This document shows, one piece after another, positions 8,529-16,471 of a stretch of 64,000 bases of DNA; within the stretch, counting starts at the first letter, position 1, and each line of letters begins with the position of its first letter. The notes beneath the pieces are model-generated. The model did no database searches and was not told the origin of the DNA. It saw nothing but the letters and a program-made list of their open reading frames with translations. The DNA comes from an uncultured Bacteroidales bacterium (lineage in GTDB: Bacteria; Bacteroidota; Bacteroidia; Bacteroidales; Muribaculaceae). A program made the position numbers and the translations under genes. The stretch lies in contig CADCFN010000012.1 of NCBI GenBank assembly GCA_902800715.1, positions 1 through 64,000 on the forward strand, written 5' to 3'.

Positions 8529-9410
8529 TTATTCTGTCAAGCGGTCAAGGACGGTGCGAACCAAGTCCTCGACAGCTGTTTTGTAGTTAGGATTGACGTC
8601 GGTGGCCACGCGGTTGGCGATAATCGAGCAAACAGTCATTGCACGGTGACCCAGCATTGCTGCCATGCCCTGCAAGGCGCTGCTCTCCATCTCATAGTTG
8701 GTGATGTGTCCACCGTTGTACTCAAACTGCTCGATGCGGCGGTTCAATTCAGGCTCTGCAAGCTCTAGACGCACTTTGCGTCCCTGAGGTCCGTAAAAGC
8801 CCACAGCCGAGATGGTGTAGCCACGCACCATGTCATCGCGACCGATTTTCTGTACCAACCAGGGGTCGGCATCAACGACGTAAGGGCGAGCCAACAGCTT
8901 ATTCCACTTCACGAAATCACAGAATTTCTCCTCAAAGTCGAGGTCGGCGACCTTGTTGCGATCGGCATAATAGTTGATGACGCCGTCAAAGCCGATGGCC
9001 TTGGAGGCGATGACCGGAGTGCCCACGGGAACGTAGGGCTGCAAACCGCCAGAAGTGCCAATGCGCACAATGTTGAGGGTGCGGTGCTCGGCCCGAGGTG
9101 TGCGAGTCTCAAAATCGATATTGGCCAGTCCATCGAGCTCAGTCATGACGATGTCGATATTGTCGGGACCGATGCCGTGCGAGAGCGCCATGATGGGTTT
9201 GCCATGATAGGTGCCGCCGATGCCATGGAACTCGCGGCTGGAAGTTTCCCATTCCTTGGTATCAAAATAGGATGCAATCATTGTCACACGACCGGGGTCG
9301 CCGCACACGATGATATTGTCGGTCAACTGTTCGGGCTTCACATGGATGTGGAATGCCGAGCCGTCATCATTGATAATAAACTCTGAGTCAGGAATTCTGT
9401 TTGTATTCAT
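8529..9410 (-). CDS. udp: Nucleoside phosphorylase, uridine phosphorylase type
   Basis: A 293-residue cytosolic enzyme of the PNP/UDP phosphorylase family, predicted to split uridine (or a related nucleoside) with phosphate to base and ribose-1-phosphate. GDPGR at residues 37-41 binds phosphate, IGTSGGLQ is the central phosphate-binding strand, and NYEMESSALQGM (238-249) is the ribose-binding signature with the conserved Met-Glu-Ser. The start has a textbook promoter about 45 bp upstream and the gene has its own terminator, so it is monocistronic. Substrate preference (uridine or another nucleoside) is inferred from overall resemblance and is less certain than the family. Confidence 0.88.
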   Translation of the reverse strand: MNTNRIPDSEFIINDDGSAFHIHVKPEQLTDNIIVCGDPGRVTMIASYFDTKEWETSSREFHGIGGTYHGKPIMALSHGIGPDNIDIVMTELDGLANIDFETRTPRAEHRTLNIVRIGTSGGLQPYVPVGTPVIASKAIGFDGVINYYADRNKVADLDFEEKFCDFVKWNKLLARPYVVDADPWLVQKIGRDDMVRGYTISAVGFYGPQGRKVRLELAEPELNRRIEQFEYNGGHITNYEMESSALQGMAAMLGHRAMTVCSIIANRVATDVNPNYKTAVEDLVRTVLDRLTE

Positions 9411-9455
9411 ATCGTTGTGTAATTAAAGAGTCCGCTTTAGTTATAAATGAAAATT

Positions 9456-9486
9456 CAAAGGTACTGCTTTATTTAAATCCCTCAAA
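9456..9486 (-). promoter_or_regulatory. Consensus promoter of the nucleoside phosphorylase gene
   Basis: On the minus strand TTTG (9486-9483), 19 bp, then TACCTTTG (9463-9456): an exact match to the Bacteroidota TTTG-N19-TAnnTTTG promoter. Confidence 0.85.
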
Positions 9487-9517
9487 GCCTTACATATTAA
9501 AAAAAATTAAAATGAGG

Positions 9518-10636
9518 TTAAACAAGCGTATATCGGCAACCCGGAAGGGTGACAATGACATTTTTGCAGTCGAGCTCGACCAGCACGCTCATGAGTTTAT
9601 AGACGGGCTGCTGCAGGGCATCAGCTAGGGTATTGAGATGAATTTCGCCCTGGTTGCGGATGACATCAATTACCGCTTGCTCTTCCTTGGTCAGCTCGGG
9701 AAAGAGATTGAGCTGAACGGGACTAGGTTTGTTACCCTCCCAGCGCATGGCAGTCATCAGGTCGTCGGCACCAGTAATGAGTGCTGCCTTGTTGGTGGCG
9801 ATAAGCTTATTACAACCCGTTGAAAACTCGTCCCCGCAACGTCCAGGCACCGCCATCACGTCGCGGTTGTAGCTCATGGCAAGCGATGCCGTGACCAATG
9901 CACCCCCAGAGCCAGCCGATTCAACAATCAACGTGCAATCGCTCAAGGCGGCAACGATGCGGTTGCGGGCGAGGAAATTGCTCTTCTGGACAGCGTCCTG
10001 GCTGGTGTAATCGGTCAGGAGCATACCACCATGCTTGACAATGGCAACGGCATCGTTGCGGTGCGTGGCGGGATAGATGCGGTTGAGACCCCGGGGCAAG
10101 ACCGCCACCGTGGGGACACCGTGCTTGAGTGCAGCACGATGGGCGGCGATGTCGATGCCATAGGCTAAACCGCTCACCACCACAAGGTCGGGCAGGCGCT
10201 GCACCAGCTCACCGATGAGCGTGTCACAGAAACGGATGCCGTATTGCGTGGCGTGACGGGTGCCCACTACACTGATGACATGGTCGCTCTCGAGGTTGCA
10301 ATGCCCCAGCGTATAAATCATCGCAGGAGCATCAGGAGCCTCCAGCAGACGATGGGGATAGGACGAATCTGTAAAATAGACAGCATTGATGTTGTGCTCA
10401 CGCACAAAGCGTTCCTCATCGATTGCCCGTTCCAGACACTCGCGGCGGTAGTCGTCGCGGTAAATCTTGCTGCGGCCACGCGTGAGGCTGCGCAGGTCTT
10501 TCTCGCTCATGGCAAAGAACTGCTCCTCGCTGCCCACGACGTCAAGCAGCTTGCGCGCTAAATCAACGCCCATGCCTTGCAGGTTGGCGAAGGCGATGCG
10601 ATAGACCAATGGTGTATGCCCGTTGTCAGCCGTCAT
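9518..10636 (-). CDS. dprA: DNA-processing protein DprA
   Basis: A 372-residue DprA/Smf protein, which loads RecA on incoming single-stranded DNA during natural transformation. An N-terminal helix-hairpin-helix/SAM-like region (about 1-80) is followed by the Rossmann-type DprA core (about 85-300) with SVVGTRHATQYG at 122-133, VVSGLAYGID and PRGLNRIYPATH, then SNFLARNRI and a C-terminal winged-helix region (about 305-372). Length and motifs are normal. Its ATG overlaps the TGA of the upstream thioesterase gene by 4 bp, so the pair is translationally coupled from one promoter. Confidence 0.95.
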   Translation of the reverse strand: MTADNGHTPLVYRIAFANLQGMGVDLARKLLDVVGSEEQFFAMSEKDLRSLTRGRSKIYRDDYRRECLERAIDEERFVREHNINAVYFTDSSYPHRLLEAPDAPAMIYTLGHCNLESDHVISVVGTRHATQYGIRFCDTLIGELVQRLPDLVVVSGLAYGIDIAAHRAALKHGVPTVAVLPRGLNRIYPATHRNDAVAIVKHGGMLLTDYTSQDAVQKSNFLARNRIVAALSDCTLIVESAGSGGALVTASLAMSYNRDVMAVPGRCGDEFSTGCNKLIATNKAALITGADDLMTAMRWEGNKPSPVQLNLFPELTKEEQAVIDVIRNQGEIHLNTLADALQQPVYKLMSVLVELDCKNVIVTLPGCRYTLV

Positions 10637-11064
10637 GTCCGGTCGAGGTATTTAGCAATGCGGGCAGCCAGGTCGTCGCCGCGGTTGATGCGCCCGTCCT
10701 TTTCCATACACACGATGGTGACCACGGCGTTGACTACCGGTGCCCCACCCTCTTTCTTGAAAATGTCCTGATAGAAAATGAAGCGTGGACCCTTACGCTC
10801 AATCCACAATCGGCTCAGCATCACGTCACCGGTGCGCAGCGGCGTGTGGTAGTCGATTTCCATGCGTCGCACTACAGGAATCAGTCCATCGCTCGTCAGG
10901 CTGCCGAAGGGGATACCCTCCTGCTTGACGAAAGCATGGCGCGTGTGCTCCAGATAGTGCAGATAAATGGCGTTATTGACGATGCCCTCGCTGTCGAGTT
11001 CGTAGTCTCGCACCGCTATCTCGAGCGTGAAGATATATTTGTCCTCGTTCATAGCCTTGTCCAT
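10633..11064 (-). CDS. Acyl-CoA thioesterase, YbgC/FadM-type hot-dog protein
   Basis: A 143-residue single hot-dog-fold thioesterase predicted to hydrolyse acyl-CoA or a related thioester in the cytosol. The segment VRDYELDSEGIVNNAIYLHY carries the 4HBT signature with probable catalytic Asp24 and the following VNNA(I/V)Y helix; LRTGDVMLSRLWIERKGPRF is the central strand pair. It is first in a two-gene operon with dprA and overlaps it by 4 bp. The promoter -7 box ends only about 8 bp upstream of the ATG at 11064, so the second ATG at 11052 (MNEDKYIF) may be the true start. Confidence 0.85.
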   Translation of the reverse strand: MDKAMNEDKYIFTLEIAVRDYELDSEGIVNNAIYLHYLEHTRHAFVKQEGIPFGSLTSDGLIPVVRRMEIDYHTPLRTGDVMLSRLWIERKGPRFIFYQDIFKKEGGAPVVNAVVTIVCMEKDGRINRGDDLAARIAKYLDRT

Positions 11065-11071
11065 TGTGTTG

Positions 11072-11103
11072 CAAAGGTAATCAAAATGCGAGAATTATTC
11101 AAA
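11072..11103 (-). promoter_or_regulatory. Promoter of the thioesterase-dprA operon
   Basis: On the minus strand TTTG (11103-11100), 20 bp, TACCTTTG (11079-11072). Its closeness to the first ATG implies a nearly leaderless mRNA or use of the ATG at 11052. Confidence 0.8.
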
Positions 11104-11213
11104 CCCTAAGGGCAGGAATACAAAACCTGGACCTAGAGAGAAGATAAAGTGTCAAATTTTTTGACAATATCGGCAAAAAAAATGAATCTATCGGCACTTT
11201 TGCACAAAAAACA

Positions 11214-11246
11214 CTTGACAGTAAAATATTATACTTGTTATATTTG
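11214..11246 (+). promoter_or_regulatory. Promoter of the M16 protease gene
   Basis: CTTG (11214-11217), 21 bp, TATATTTG (11239-11246), about 54 bp before the ATG. Confidence 0.65.
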
Positions 11247-11299
11247 CAGCAGCTAAACATTAATTTATTAACGATTAACCAAACTAAACTTATCATCTT

Positions 11300-14119
11300 A
11301 TGACAACAATCAAGCGATTTTTTACCGCGTTGCTGCTGATGCTCATGGTATTCAGCGTCAACGTGATGATGGCCCAACAGATGGAACTGTCCATCGACGA
11401 GGCCGTGCGAATCGGTAAGTTGGATTGCGGACTGACCTACTACATCCGCCACAACAACTATCCCGAGCAACGCGCCAACTTCTACATCGCCCAGCGTGTA
11501 GGTGCCATGCAGGAAGAAGACAACCAGAACGGTCTGGCCCACTTCCTGGAGCACATGGCCTTTAACGGCAGTGAGCACTTCAATGGCGAGGGACACCGCA
11601 TTGATGACTATCTCGATTCAAAAGGCTACAACAATGCCTATACCAATTTTACCGAGACCGTCTATATCATTAACGACATACCCACCACAAGCCAGGGAAC
11701 GATAGACTCGTGCATGCTCATCCTCAAGGACTGGAGCCATGGCCTGCTGCTCACCGACGAGGAAATCGACAAGGAGCGCGGTGTCATCCATGAGGAGTGG
11801 CGCCTGGGGCGCGATGCCGGCGAACGCATGCGCAACCGCCAATTGGAGAACCTTTTCCGTGGCTCGAAGTATGCCAAGCGTGATGTCATCGGTTCGATGG
11901 ACGTCGTGGACAATTTCCCCTATCAGGTGCTGCGCGACTACTATGACAAGTGGTACCGCCCCGATAACCAGGCGCTGGTCATTGTGGGTGACATTGACGT
12001 GGACTACATTGAGGCCAAAATCAAGGAACTCTTCAAGGACGTTCCCGCCCCCGGCCCCGACGCTGCCGTGGTTGAAACTTATCCCGTTCCCGACAACGAT
12101 GAGCCTATTGTTGTGATTGACAAGGATATTGAGCAGCAGCTCAGCTATGTCGGTCTCATGTTCAAGCATGATATCATCGAGAAGGAACAAAAGAATGACA
12201 TCAGCTACGTTGTCATTAACTACATGAAGAACATGATGAGCACAATGCTCAATCAGCGCTTTGAGGAGAAGGCCCAGGATTCCGAGTGTCCCTTCATCCA
12301 AGCCCGCGCTTACGATACGAGCTACTTGGGTGCCAACACCAAGGACGCTTTCAGTCTCACCGTCGTCCCCAAGGAAGGCTTGATTGAGGCCGCCACACAA
12401 GAAGGCATGATTGAAGCGCTGCGTGCTGCCCAATATGGCTTCACCGCTACCGAGTATGCCCGTGCCCAGGAGGAGTACATGAGCCGTCTCGAGCGCCAGT
12501 ACAACGAGCGCGACAAGGTGCACAACGACTATTATACCCAGAAGTGCTACCGCCACTATCTCGACAATGAGCCCCTGATGTCCATCGAGGAGAATTACGA
12601 GCTCATGAAGATGATTGTCCCCAACATTCCCGTTGAGGCCATCAACCAATTGCTCCCGCAACTCATCAGGACCGACGGCAAGAACCTGGTGGTACTCAAT
12701 TTCAACCAGGAGAAGGAAGGCGCCGTCTATCCCACCAAGGAAGGTCTGATGGCTGCCATCACCGCTGCCGAGAGGGCCGAAATTACCCCCTATGTTGACA
12801 ATGTGAAGCAAGAGCCCCTTATCGCCAACTTGCCCAAGAAGGGTAAAATCGTCAAGGAAAGCTACAACGAGACTCTGGGATACAAAGAACTGGAGCTGAG
12901 CAATGGCGTACACGTGCTACTCAAGCCCACCGACTTCAAGCAGGACGAAATCTACATGATGGCACAGCAGCGCGGCGGCAGCTCGCTCTACGGCGAGAAG
13001 GACTGGGCCAACTGCCAATTGTTTGAAGGTGTCATTGAGTATAGCGGTCTGGGTGGTTTCAACAACATGGAACTGAAAAAGGCCCTAGCCGGTAAGCGCG
13101 TGAACATCAGCCAGAGGATGCATGAGGATATGGACTACGTGACCGGTAGCTCCAATGTCAAGGACCTGGAGACCCTGTTCCAGCTGATTTACCTCCAGTT
13201 CACCGACGTCACCAAGGACGAGAAGAACTACAACTCATTGCTCAATATCCTCGACATCTCGCTCAAGAACAAGGATCTGGATCCCGACAATGTGTTCAAC
13301 GACACGCTCAACTACGTCACCAACAACTACAACTGGCGCAGCAAGCCCTTTACCGTCGAGGACATCCAGAATCTGAACTATGACCGCATCCTGGAAATCG
13401 GGAAGGAACGCACCGCCAATGCCGCCAATTACATCTTCGAGTTTATCGGCTCATTTGACGAGGCCACCATCCGTCCGCTCATCGAGCAGTACATCGCATC
13501 GTTGCCCGCCCAGAAGGGTAAGAAATCCAACTGGGTCAATATTTCGGATTATCCCAAGGGACAGACCATCAAGCACTTTACCCACAAGATGGAAACCCCC
13601 AAGACCAACATTAACATCAGTTGGTTTAACACCGACATGCCCTATACTCTGGAGAACAGCATCAGAGCCAACCTGCTGGGCAGGATTTTGAGCAAGATTT
13701 TCTATGACAAAATCCGCGAGGATGTCGGTGCTGCCTATTCAGTTGGTGCTTATGGCTTCAGCAGTTTGGAGGGTGACGAGAGCTACACTGCAATCACCGC
13801 CTATGCTCCCCTCAAACCCGAGTTTACCGAGTTGGCCGTCAGAATCATGAACGAAGAGATGCTCAAGGCCTGTGAGACCATCGACGCCGCCAAGCTCGAT
13901 GACTTCAAGACCGTCATGCTCAAGGACCACGAGACCCAGCTCAAGGAGAACAGCTATTGGTACAGTATCATCGGAACCTATGCCAACCGTGGTCTGGACA
14001 ACGTCACGGGCTATGAGGATATCGTCAAGGCACAGACCCCCGAGACCATCTCCGCCTTTGCCCGCGAACTCATGTCTGCCGGCAACAAGGTCGAGGTAGT
14101 CATGACCCCTGAAGAATAA
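11300..14119 (+). CDS. M16 family zinc metalloprotease, tandem-domain
   Basis: A 939-residue secreted or envelope peptidase of the pitrilysin family. A signal peptide (KRFFTALLLMLMVFSVNVMMA) precedes the first peptidase domain, whose inverted zinc motif HFLEH lies at 81-85 (His81, Glu84, His85), with Glu165 or Glu166 in HEEWRLGRDAG as the third ligand. A second, inactive M16 domain follows (about 500-930), with the R-Y-like pair replaced by DVGAAYSVGAYGF, which resembles the substrate-binding segment of the C-terminal half. The length of about 940 matches Bacteroidota paired M16 proteins. It has its own promoter and a strong terminator. The substrate is unknown. Confidence 0.93.
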   Translation: MTTIKRFFTALLLMLMVFSVNVMMAQQMELSIDEAVRIGKLDCGLTYYIRHNNYPEQRANFYIAQRVGAMQEEDNQNGLAHFLEHMAFNGSEHFNGEGHRIDDYLDSKGYNNAYTNFTETVYIINDIPTTSQGTIDSCMLILKDWSHGLLLTDEEIDKERGVIHEEWRLGRDAGERMRNRQLENLFRGSKYAKRDVIGSMDVVDNFPYQVLRDYYDKWYRPDNQALVIVGDIDVDYIEAKIKELFKDVPAPGPDAAVVETYPVPDNDEPIVVIDKDIEQQLSYVGLMFKHDIIEKEQKNDISYVVINYMKNMMSTMLNQRFEEKAQDSECPFIQARAYDTSYLGANTKDAFSLTVVPKEGLIEAATQEGMIEALRAAQYGFTATEYARAQEEYMSRLERQYNERDKVHNDYYTQKCYRHYLDNEPLMSIEENYELMKMIVPNIPVEAINQLLPQLIRTDGKNLVVLNFNQEKEGAVYPTKEGLMAAITAAERAEITPYVDNVKQEPLIANLPKKGKIVKESYNETLGYKELELSNGVHVLLKPTDFKQDEIYMMAQQRGGSSLYGEKDWANCQLFEGVIEYSGLGGFNNMELKKALAGKRVNISQRMHEDMDYVTGSSNVKDLETLFQLIYLQFTDVTKDEKNYNSLLNILDISLKNKDLDPDNVFNDTLNYVTNNYNWRSKPFTVEDIQNLNYDRILEIGKERTANAANYIFEFIGSFDEATIRPLIEQYIASLPAQKGKKSNWVNISDYPKGQTIKHFTHKMETPKTNINISWFNTDMPYTLENSIRANLLGRILSKIFYDKIREDVGAAYSVGAYGFSSLEGDESYTAITAYAPLKPEFTELAVRIMNEEMLKACETIDAAKLDDFKTVMLKDHETQLKENSYWYSIIGTYANRGLDNVTGYEDIVKAQTPETISAFARELMSAGNKVEVVMTPEE

Positions 14120-14139
14120 TTCCCCATTATAATTCAGCA

Positions 14140-14175
14140 AAGAGGATGTGCCACAATGAAGTGGCACATCCTCTT
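14140..14175 (+). terminator. Terminator of the M16 protease gene
   Basis: A 15-bp perfect stem AAGAGGATGTGCCAC (14140-14154) / GTGGCACATCCTCTT (14161-14175), 6-nt loop, followed by GTTGT. Confidence 0.85.
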
Positions 14176-14226
14176 GTTGTAACGCACTGTAAAGCCAATG
14201 ATGACACGGCATCTTGCTTTACACAA

Positions 14227-14261
14227 AGAGGGTGAGCCATAATGAATTAGGCTCACCCTCT
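14227..14261 (-). terminator. Terminator of the rpmB-rpmG-DUF4295 operon
   Basis: AGAGGGTGAGCC (14227-14238) pairs with GGCTCACCCTCT (14250-14261). It is about 30 bp after the minus-strand DUF4295 stop codon and directly ends the ribosomal cluster. Confidence 0.75.
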
Positions 14262-14289
14262 CGGATATCGTTTTACAGGTTGCAGTAAA

Positions 14290-14439
14290 TTACTTCAGCC
14301 AATCCTGTACCTTGTCGTTGGGGACCATGCGCTCCTCAAATACGTAAGCGCCAGTCTTCTCGGAGCGAACCATCTTGATGACCTTGCTCCATGAGCGTCC
14401 TTCACCAGTCTGAAGGGTTGCAACTACTTTCTTTGCCAT
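14290..14439 (-). CDS. DUF4295 family small protein
   Basis: It encodes 49 residues: MAKKVVATLQTGEGRSWSKV, then IKMVRSEKTGAYVFEERMVP and NDKVQDWLK. This is the DUF4295 family, a tiny basic protein conserved in Bacteroidota and almost always placed directly after rpmG; association with the ribosome is a fair guess but unproven. Here it is the last gene of the rpmB-rpmG-DUF4295 run, 34 bp after rpmG. In many Bacteroidales ftsY follows; here a terminator and the convergent M16 protease gene follow instead. Confidence 0.9.
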   Translation of the reverse strand: MAKKVVATLQTGEGRSWSKVIKMVRSEKTGAYVFEERMVPNDKVQDWLK

Positions 14440-14473
14440 AACTTATATAGTCGTTAAATGGTTTTGTACTGTT

Positions 14474-14688
14474 TTACTTAATCTCCTTGTGAACGGTCAT
14501 GCGTTTCAGATAGGGGTTGTATTTCTTGAGCTCCAAACGCTCGGTGGTGTTCTTGCGGTTCTTGGTCGTGATGTAACGGTGCGGTTCTTGGTCGTGATGT
14601 AACGGCTGATGCCGGGAACGCCAGTACCCTTCTGCTCGGTGCACTCGAGAATCACTTGCACGCGGTCGCCTTTTGCTTTCTTTGCCAT
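14474..14688 (-). pseudogene. rpmG: Ribosomal protein bL33 gene, frameshifted by a 26-bp tandem duplication
   Basis: The protein begins normally ([20 protein letters not shown] ... [11 protein letters not shown]) but a 26-bp segment is present twice in tandem at 14554-14579 and 14580-14605. Because 26 is not a multiple of three, the frame is lost right after ITTKNR and ends early at 14506. Removing one copy restores a 62-residue bL33 ending [17 protein letters not shown] then MTVHKEIK, with the stop at 14474-14476, the normal family length. bL33 is a zinc-free-type large-subunit protein that is dispensable in some bacteria, so a real mutation is possible; a sequencing or assembly duplication is an equally good explanation. 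Confidence 0.92.
14554..14605. repeat. 26-bp perfect tandem duplication inside rpmG
   Basis: Two identical, directly adjacent 26-bp copies beginning TGCGGTTCTTGG and ending GATGTAACGG. It is the sole cause of the rpmG frameshift. Confidence 0.95.
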
Positions 14689-14703
14689 AATTCGGTTCCT
14701 TTC

Positions 14704-14961
14704 TTACTTGTTGATAACTTGGATTTCGGTGAGGTGTCCATCCTCGGCAGCCTTCTTGAGGGCAGCGTCGAGACCCATCTTGTTAATGTTGCGCAAGCCT
14801 GATGCCGATACGGTCAAGCGAATCCACTGTCCCTGCTCGGGCCAGAAGAACTTGCGGTTGAAGACGTTAACGTTGAATTTGCGTTTCGTCCTGCGCTTGG
14901 AGTGCGATACGTTGTTGCCCGTGATCGCCTTCTTTCCGGTGATTTGACAAACTTTAGACAT
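14704..14961 (-). CDS. rpmB: Large-subunit ribosomal protein bL28
   Basis: An 85-residue bL28, a basic component of the 50S subunit. [20 protein letters not shown] and [20 protein letters not shown] followed by [17 protein letters not shown] are characteristic of the Bacteroidota form. It is the first gene of the rpmB-rpmG-DUF4295 operon (15 bp to rpmG). The promoter lies about 350 bp upstream, leaving an unusually long 5' leader. Confidence 0.97.
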   Translation of the reverse strand: MSKVCQITGKKAITGNNVSHSKRRTKRKFNVNVFNRKFFWPEQGQWIRLTVSASGLRNINKMGLDAALKKAAEDGHLTEIQVINK

Positions 14962-15310
14962 AGTTTCTCTTTTGTTTAGTTATTGTTCTTTTTTTAAATT
15001 CTCTCGTTGTTGACTCGCGCGCTACATGCCTGCCTGTACACAGAAAAACACAGGCGCAGCACAATAAACCGGGTGTGGACATCCAATCGTGGAGAGGGCG
15101 CTCTTCCCCACCGGTGTGAGAAGCCCACCGGCATCAGGGGGTTGAACAACAATCGGGTGTCTCGCTCGTTTAATATCGTCCTACGCTTGACTGCCAGGCA
15201 CTTAGCATCATAGCCTCGACATCGAAGTTTCAACGATCAAGTGTCACACTCTTGACTTGACTAACGCATGAGCATCTTCGTCAGCAAGACATGTGCCGCG
15301 AAATCGGCTG
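14962..15310 (-). promoter_or_regulatory. Long 5' leader of rpmB, candidate structured RNA
   Basis: Between the promoter and the rpmB start about 345 nt would be transcribed. No convincing gene is present; a 79-codon open frame at 14994-15233 has no family resemblance and atypical composition (very Arg/Cys-rich). The leader contains inverted segments such as CACCGGTG near 15109 and CCCACCGG near 15125 that could pair. Leaders of this size before ribosomal protein genes often carry autoregulatory structures; here that is inference only. Confidence 0.4.
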
Positions 15311-15342
15311 CAAAGATACAACCGATTTTTGAACTACACAAC
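15311..15342 (-). promoter_or_regulatory. Promoter of the rpmB operon
   Basis: On the minus strand GTTG (15342-15339), 20 bp, TATCTTTG (15318-15311), followed by a typical GCAGC start region. Confidence 0.7.
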
Positions 15343-15434
15343 AGATTGACAACACTTTTTCATCATTTTTTATCTTAGGGAATTCATCTGATACCTCAGA
15401 TAATCAAAAAACTGTGTGGTCCAAAGGCAAAAAT

Positions 15435-15467
15435 CAAGGGCTTGTCCCATGAACGGACAAGCCCTTG
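15435..15467 (-). terminator. Terminator downstream of the dockerin-type protein gene
   Basis: A 13-bp perfect stem CAAGGGCTTGTCC (15435-15447) / GGACAAGCCCTTG (15455-15467) with a 7-nt loop; on the minus strand it is followed by ATTTTTGCC. Confidence 0.85.
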
Positions 15468-15499
15468 AAATGATGTATCTGTCTGTGATGGGAAAGCAC

Positions 15500-16471
15500 T
15501 TATTTCAGTTCCAGCAAACGGTCGATAAGCAATGAAATGTCAGCAACTCCAATCATGCCGTCATCGTCCATATCGCCCTGGGTAGATGCATTTCCACCCT
15601 TTAACAGCAAATCAACCATGTTGGAAATGTCGCCAACGGCAATGATTCCGTCACCGTCCAAGTCGCCAAGAACTCCATTGGCCTCACCTCTCACGGGAAT
15701 CGTCACCAGGGGAACTCCTGCATGAGTGCAATAAACCTTGATTGTGGCCTCATGCACGCCGCTCCAGCGGGGGAAATAGCTGATTTTAACCGTGCAGATG
15801 TTTGCAATAGAGCTAGTCTTGACAAACCTTGCAAGGAAATGAACACTGCCCGGACCCTCAATCGAAATGGAGTAACCGTCCCCGTTCAATCCGCCAAAAT
15901 CAATCATCGAAATGCCACTAGCAGCAGGACTTGCCACCACGGGGGGATTGGTGGGATCGGTCGGCACCTCGTATTCGGCAAACCTGATAGTGCCGGTACG
16001 GGTAACGAGCTGACCGACATAGGCCGTAAAGCATTCCTGCTGGTTATTCACGAAAGCCTCTTCGGGATAATAGGGGTCGGCAGTAATCGGGATATCGACA
16101 TCGGCCGCGCCCTCGCTCGAGAGGATAAGGTCAGCATCCATCCACCACCATGAGCCGGGGCTATAGGTTACCACTACCGTAGCACCGTTGGCCGCCTGCT
16201 CGGGGGTAATGGTCTGGGGCGTCACCTTGTAATAATTGACAGAGCGAGCCTGTACTTCCAGATTGATGTTGTCGGTCAGGTCGTAACCGGTCACAACGAG
16301 TTGTTTCTTCACGGGGTAGCCCACCTCGACGGCACCGAAATCAAGGGCGTCAACGCTAGCCTCGATAACCGGCGTCATGTGGTAACCACGGTCAGAAAAA
16401 CCAACCGAAGCGGCTCTTACTTGAGTCATCGCAAGAACAAACGAAATCATCAATAGTAGTCTAAGTCTCAT
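15500..16471 (-). CDS. Exported protein with C-terminal dockerin-like repeats
   Basis: A 323-residue exported protein. The signal peptide MRLRLLLMISFVLAMTQVRA is followed by an immunoglobulin-like beta region (ALDFGAVEVGYPVKKQLVV, typical of ASH/choice-of-anchor domains) and a second beta domain. Residues about 268-323 contain two dockerin type I (F-hand) calcium motifs: DLDGDGIIAVGDISNMVDLL and DMDDDGMIGVADISLLIDRL. True dockerins dock to cohesins in cellulosomes; in gut Bacteroidales such domains are found on proteins of unknown partner. It is monocistronic with its own terminator. Function beyond export and calcium binding is not recognised. Confidence 0.8.
   Translation of the reverse strand: MRLRLLLMISFVLAMTQVRAASVGFSDRGYHMTPVIEASVDALDFGAVEVGYPVKKQLVVTGYDLTDNINLEVQARSVNYYKVTPQTITPEQAANGATVVVTYSPGSWWWMDADLILSSEGAADVDIPITADPYYPEEAFVNNQQECFTAYVGQLVTRTGTIRFAEYEVPTDPTNPPVVASPAASGISMIDFGGLNGDGYSISIEGPGSVHFLARFVKTSSIANICTVKISYFPRWSGVHEATIKVYCTHAGVPLVTIPVRGEANGVLGDLDGDGIIAVGDISNMVDLLLKGGNASTQGDMDDDGMIGVADISLLIDRLLELK

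Noticed and set aside
11618-12913. 431-codon minus-strand frame inside the M16 protease gene
   Set aside because: Antisense shadow of a well-conserved gene.
14994-15233. 79-codon Arg/Cys-rich frame in the rpmB leader
   Set aside because: No recognisable family, atypical composition; better explained as a structured leader.
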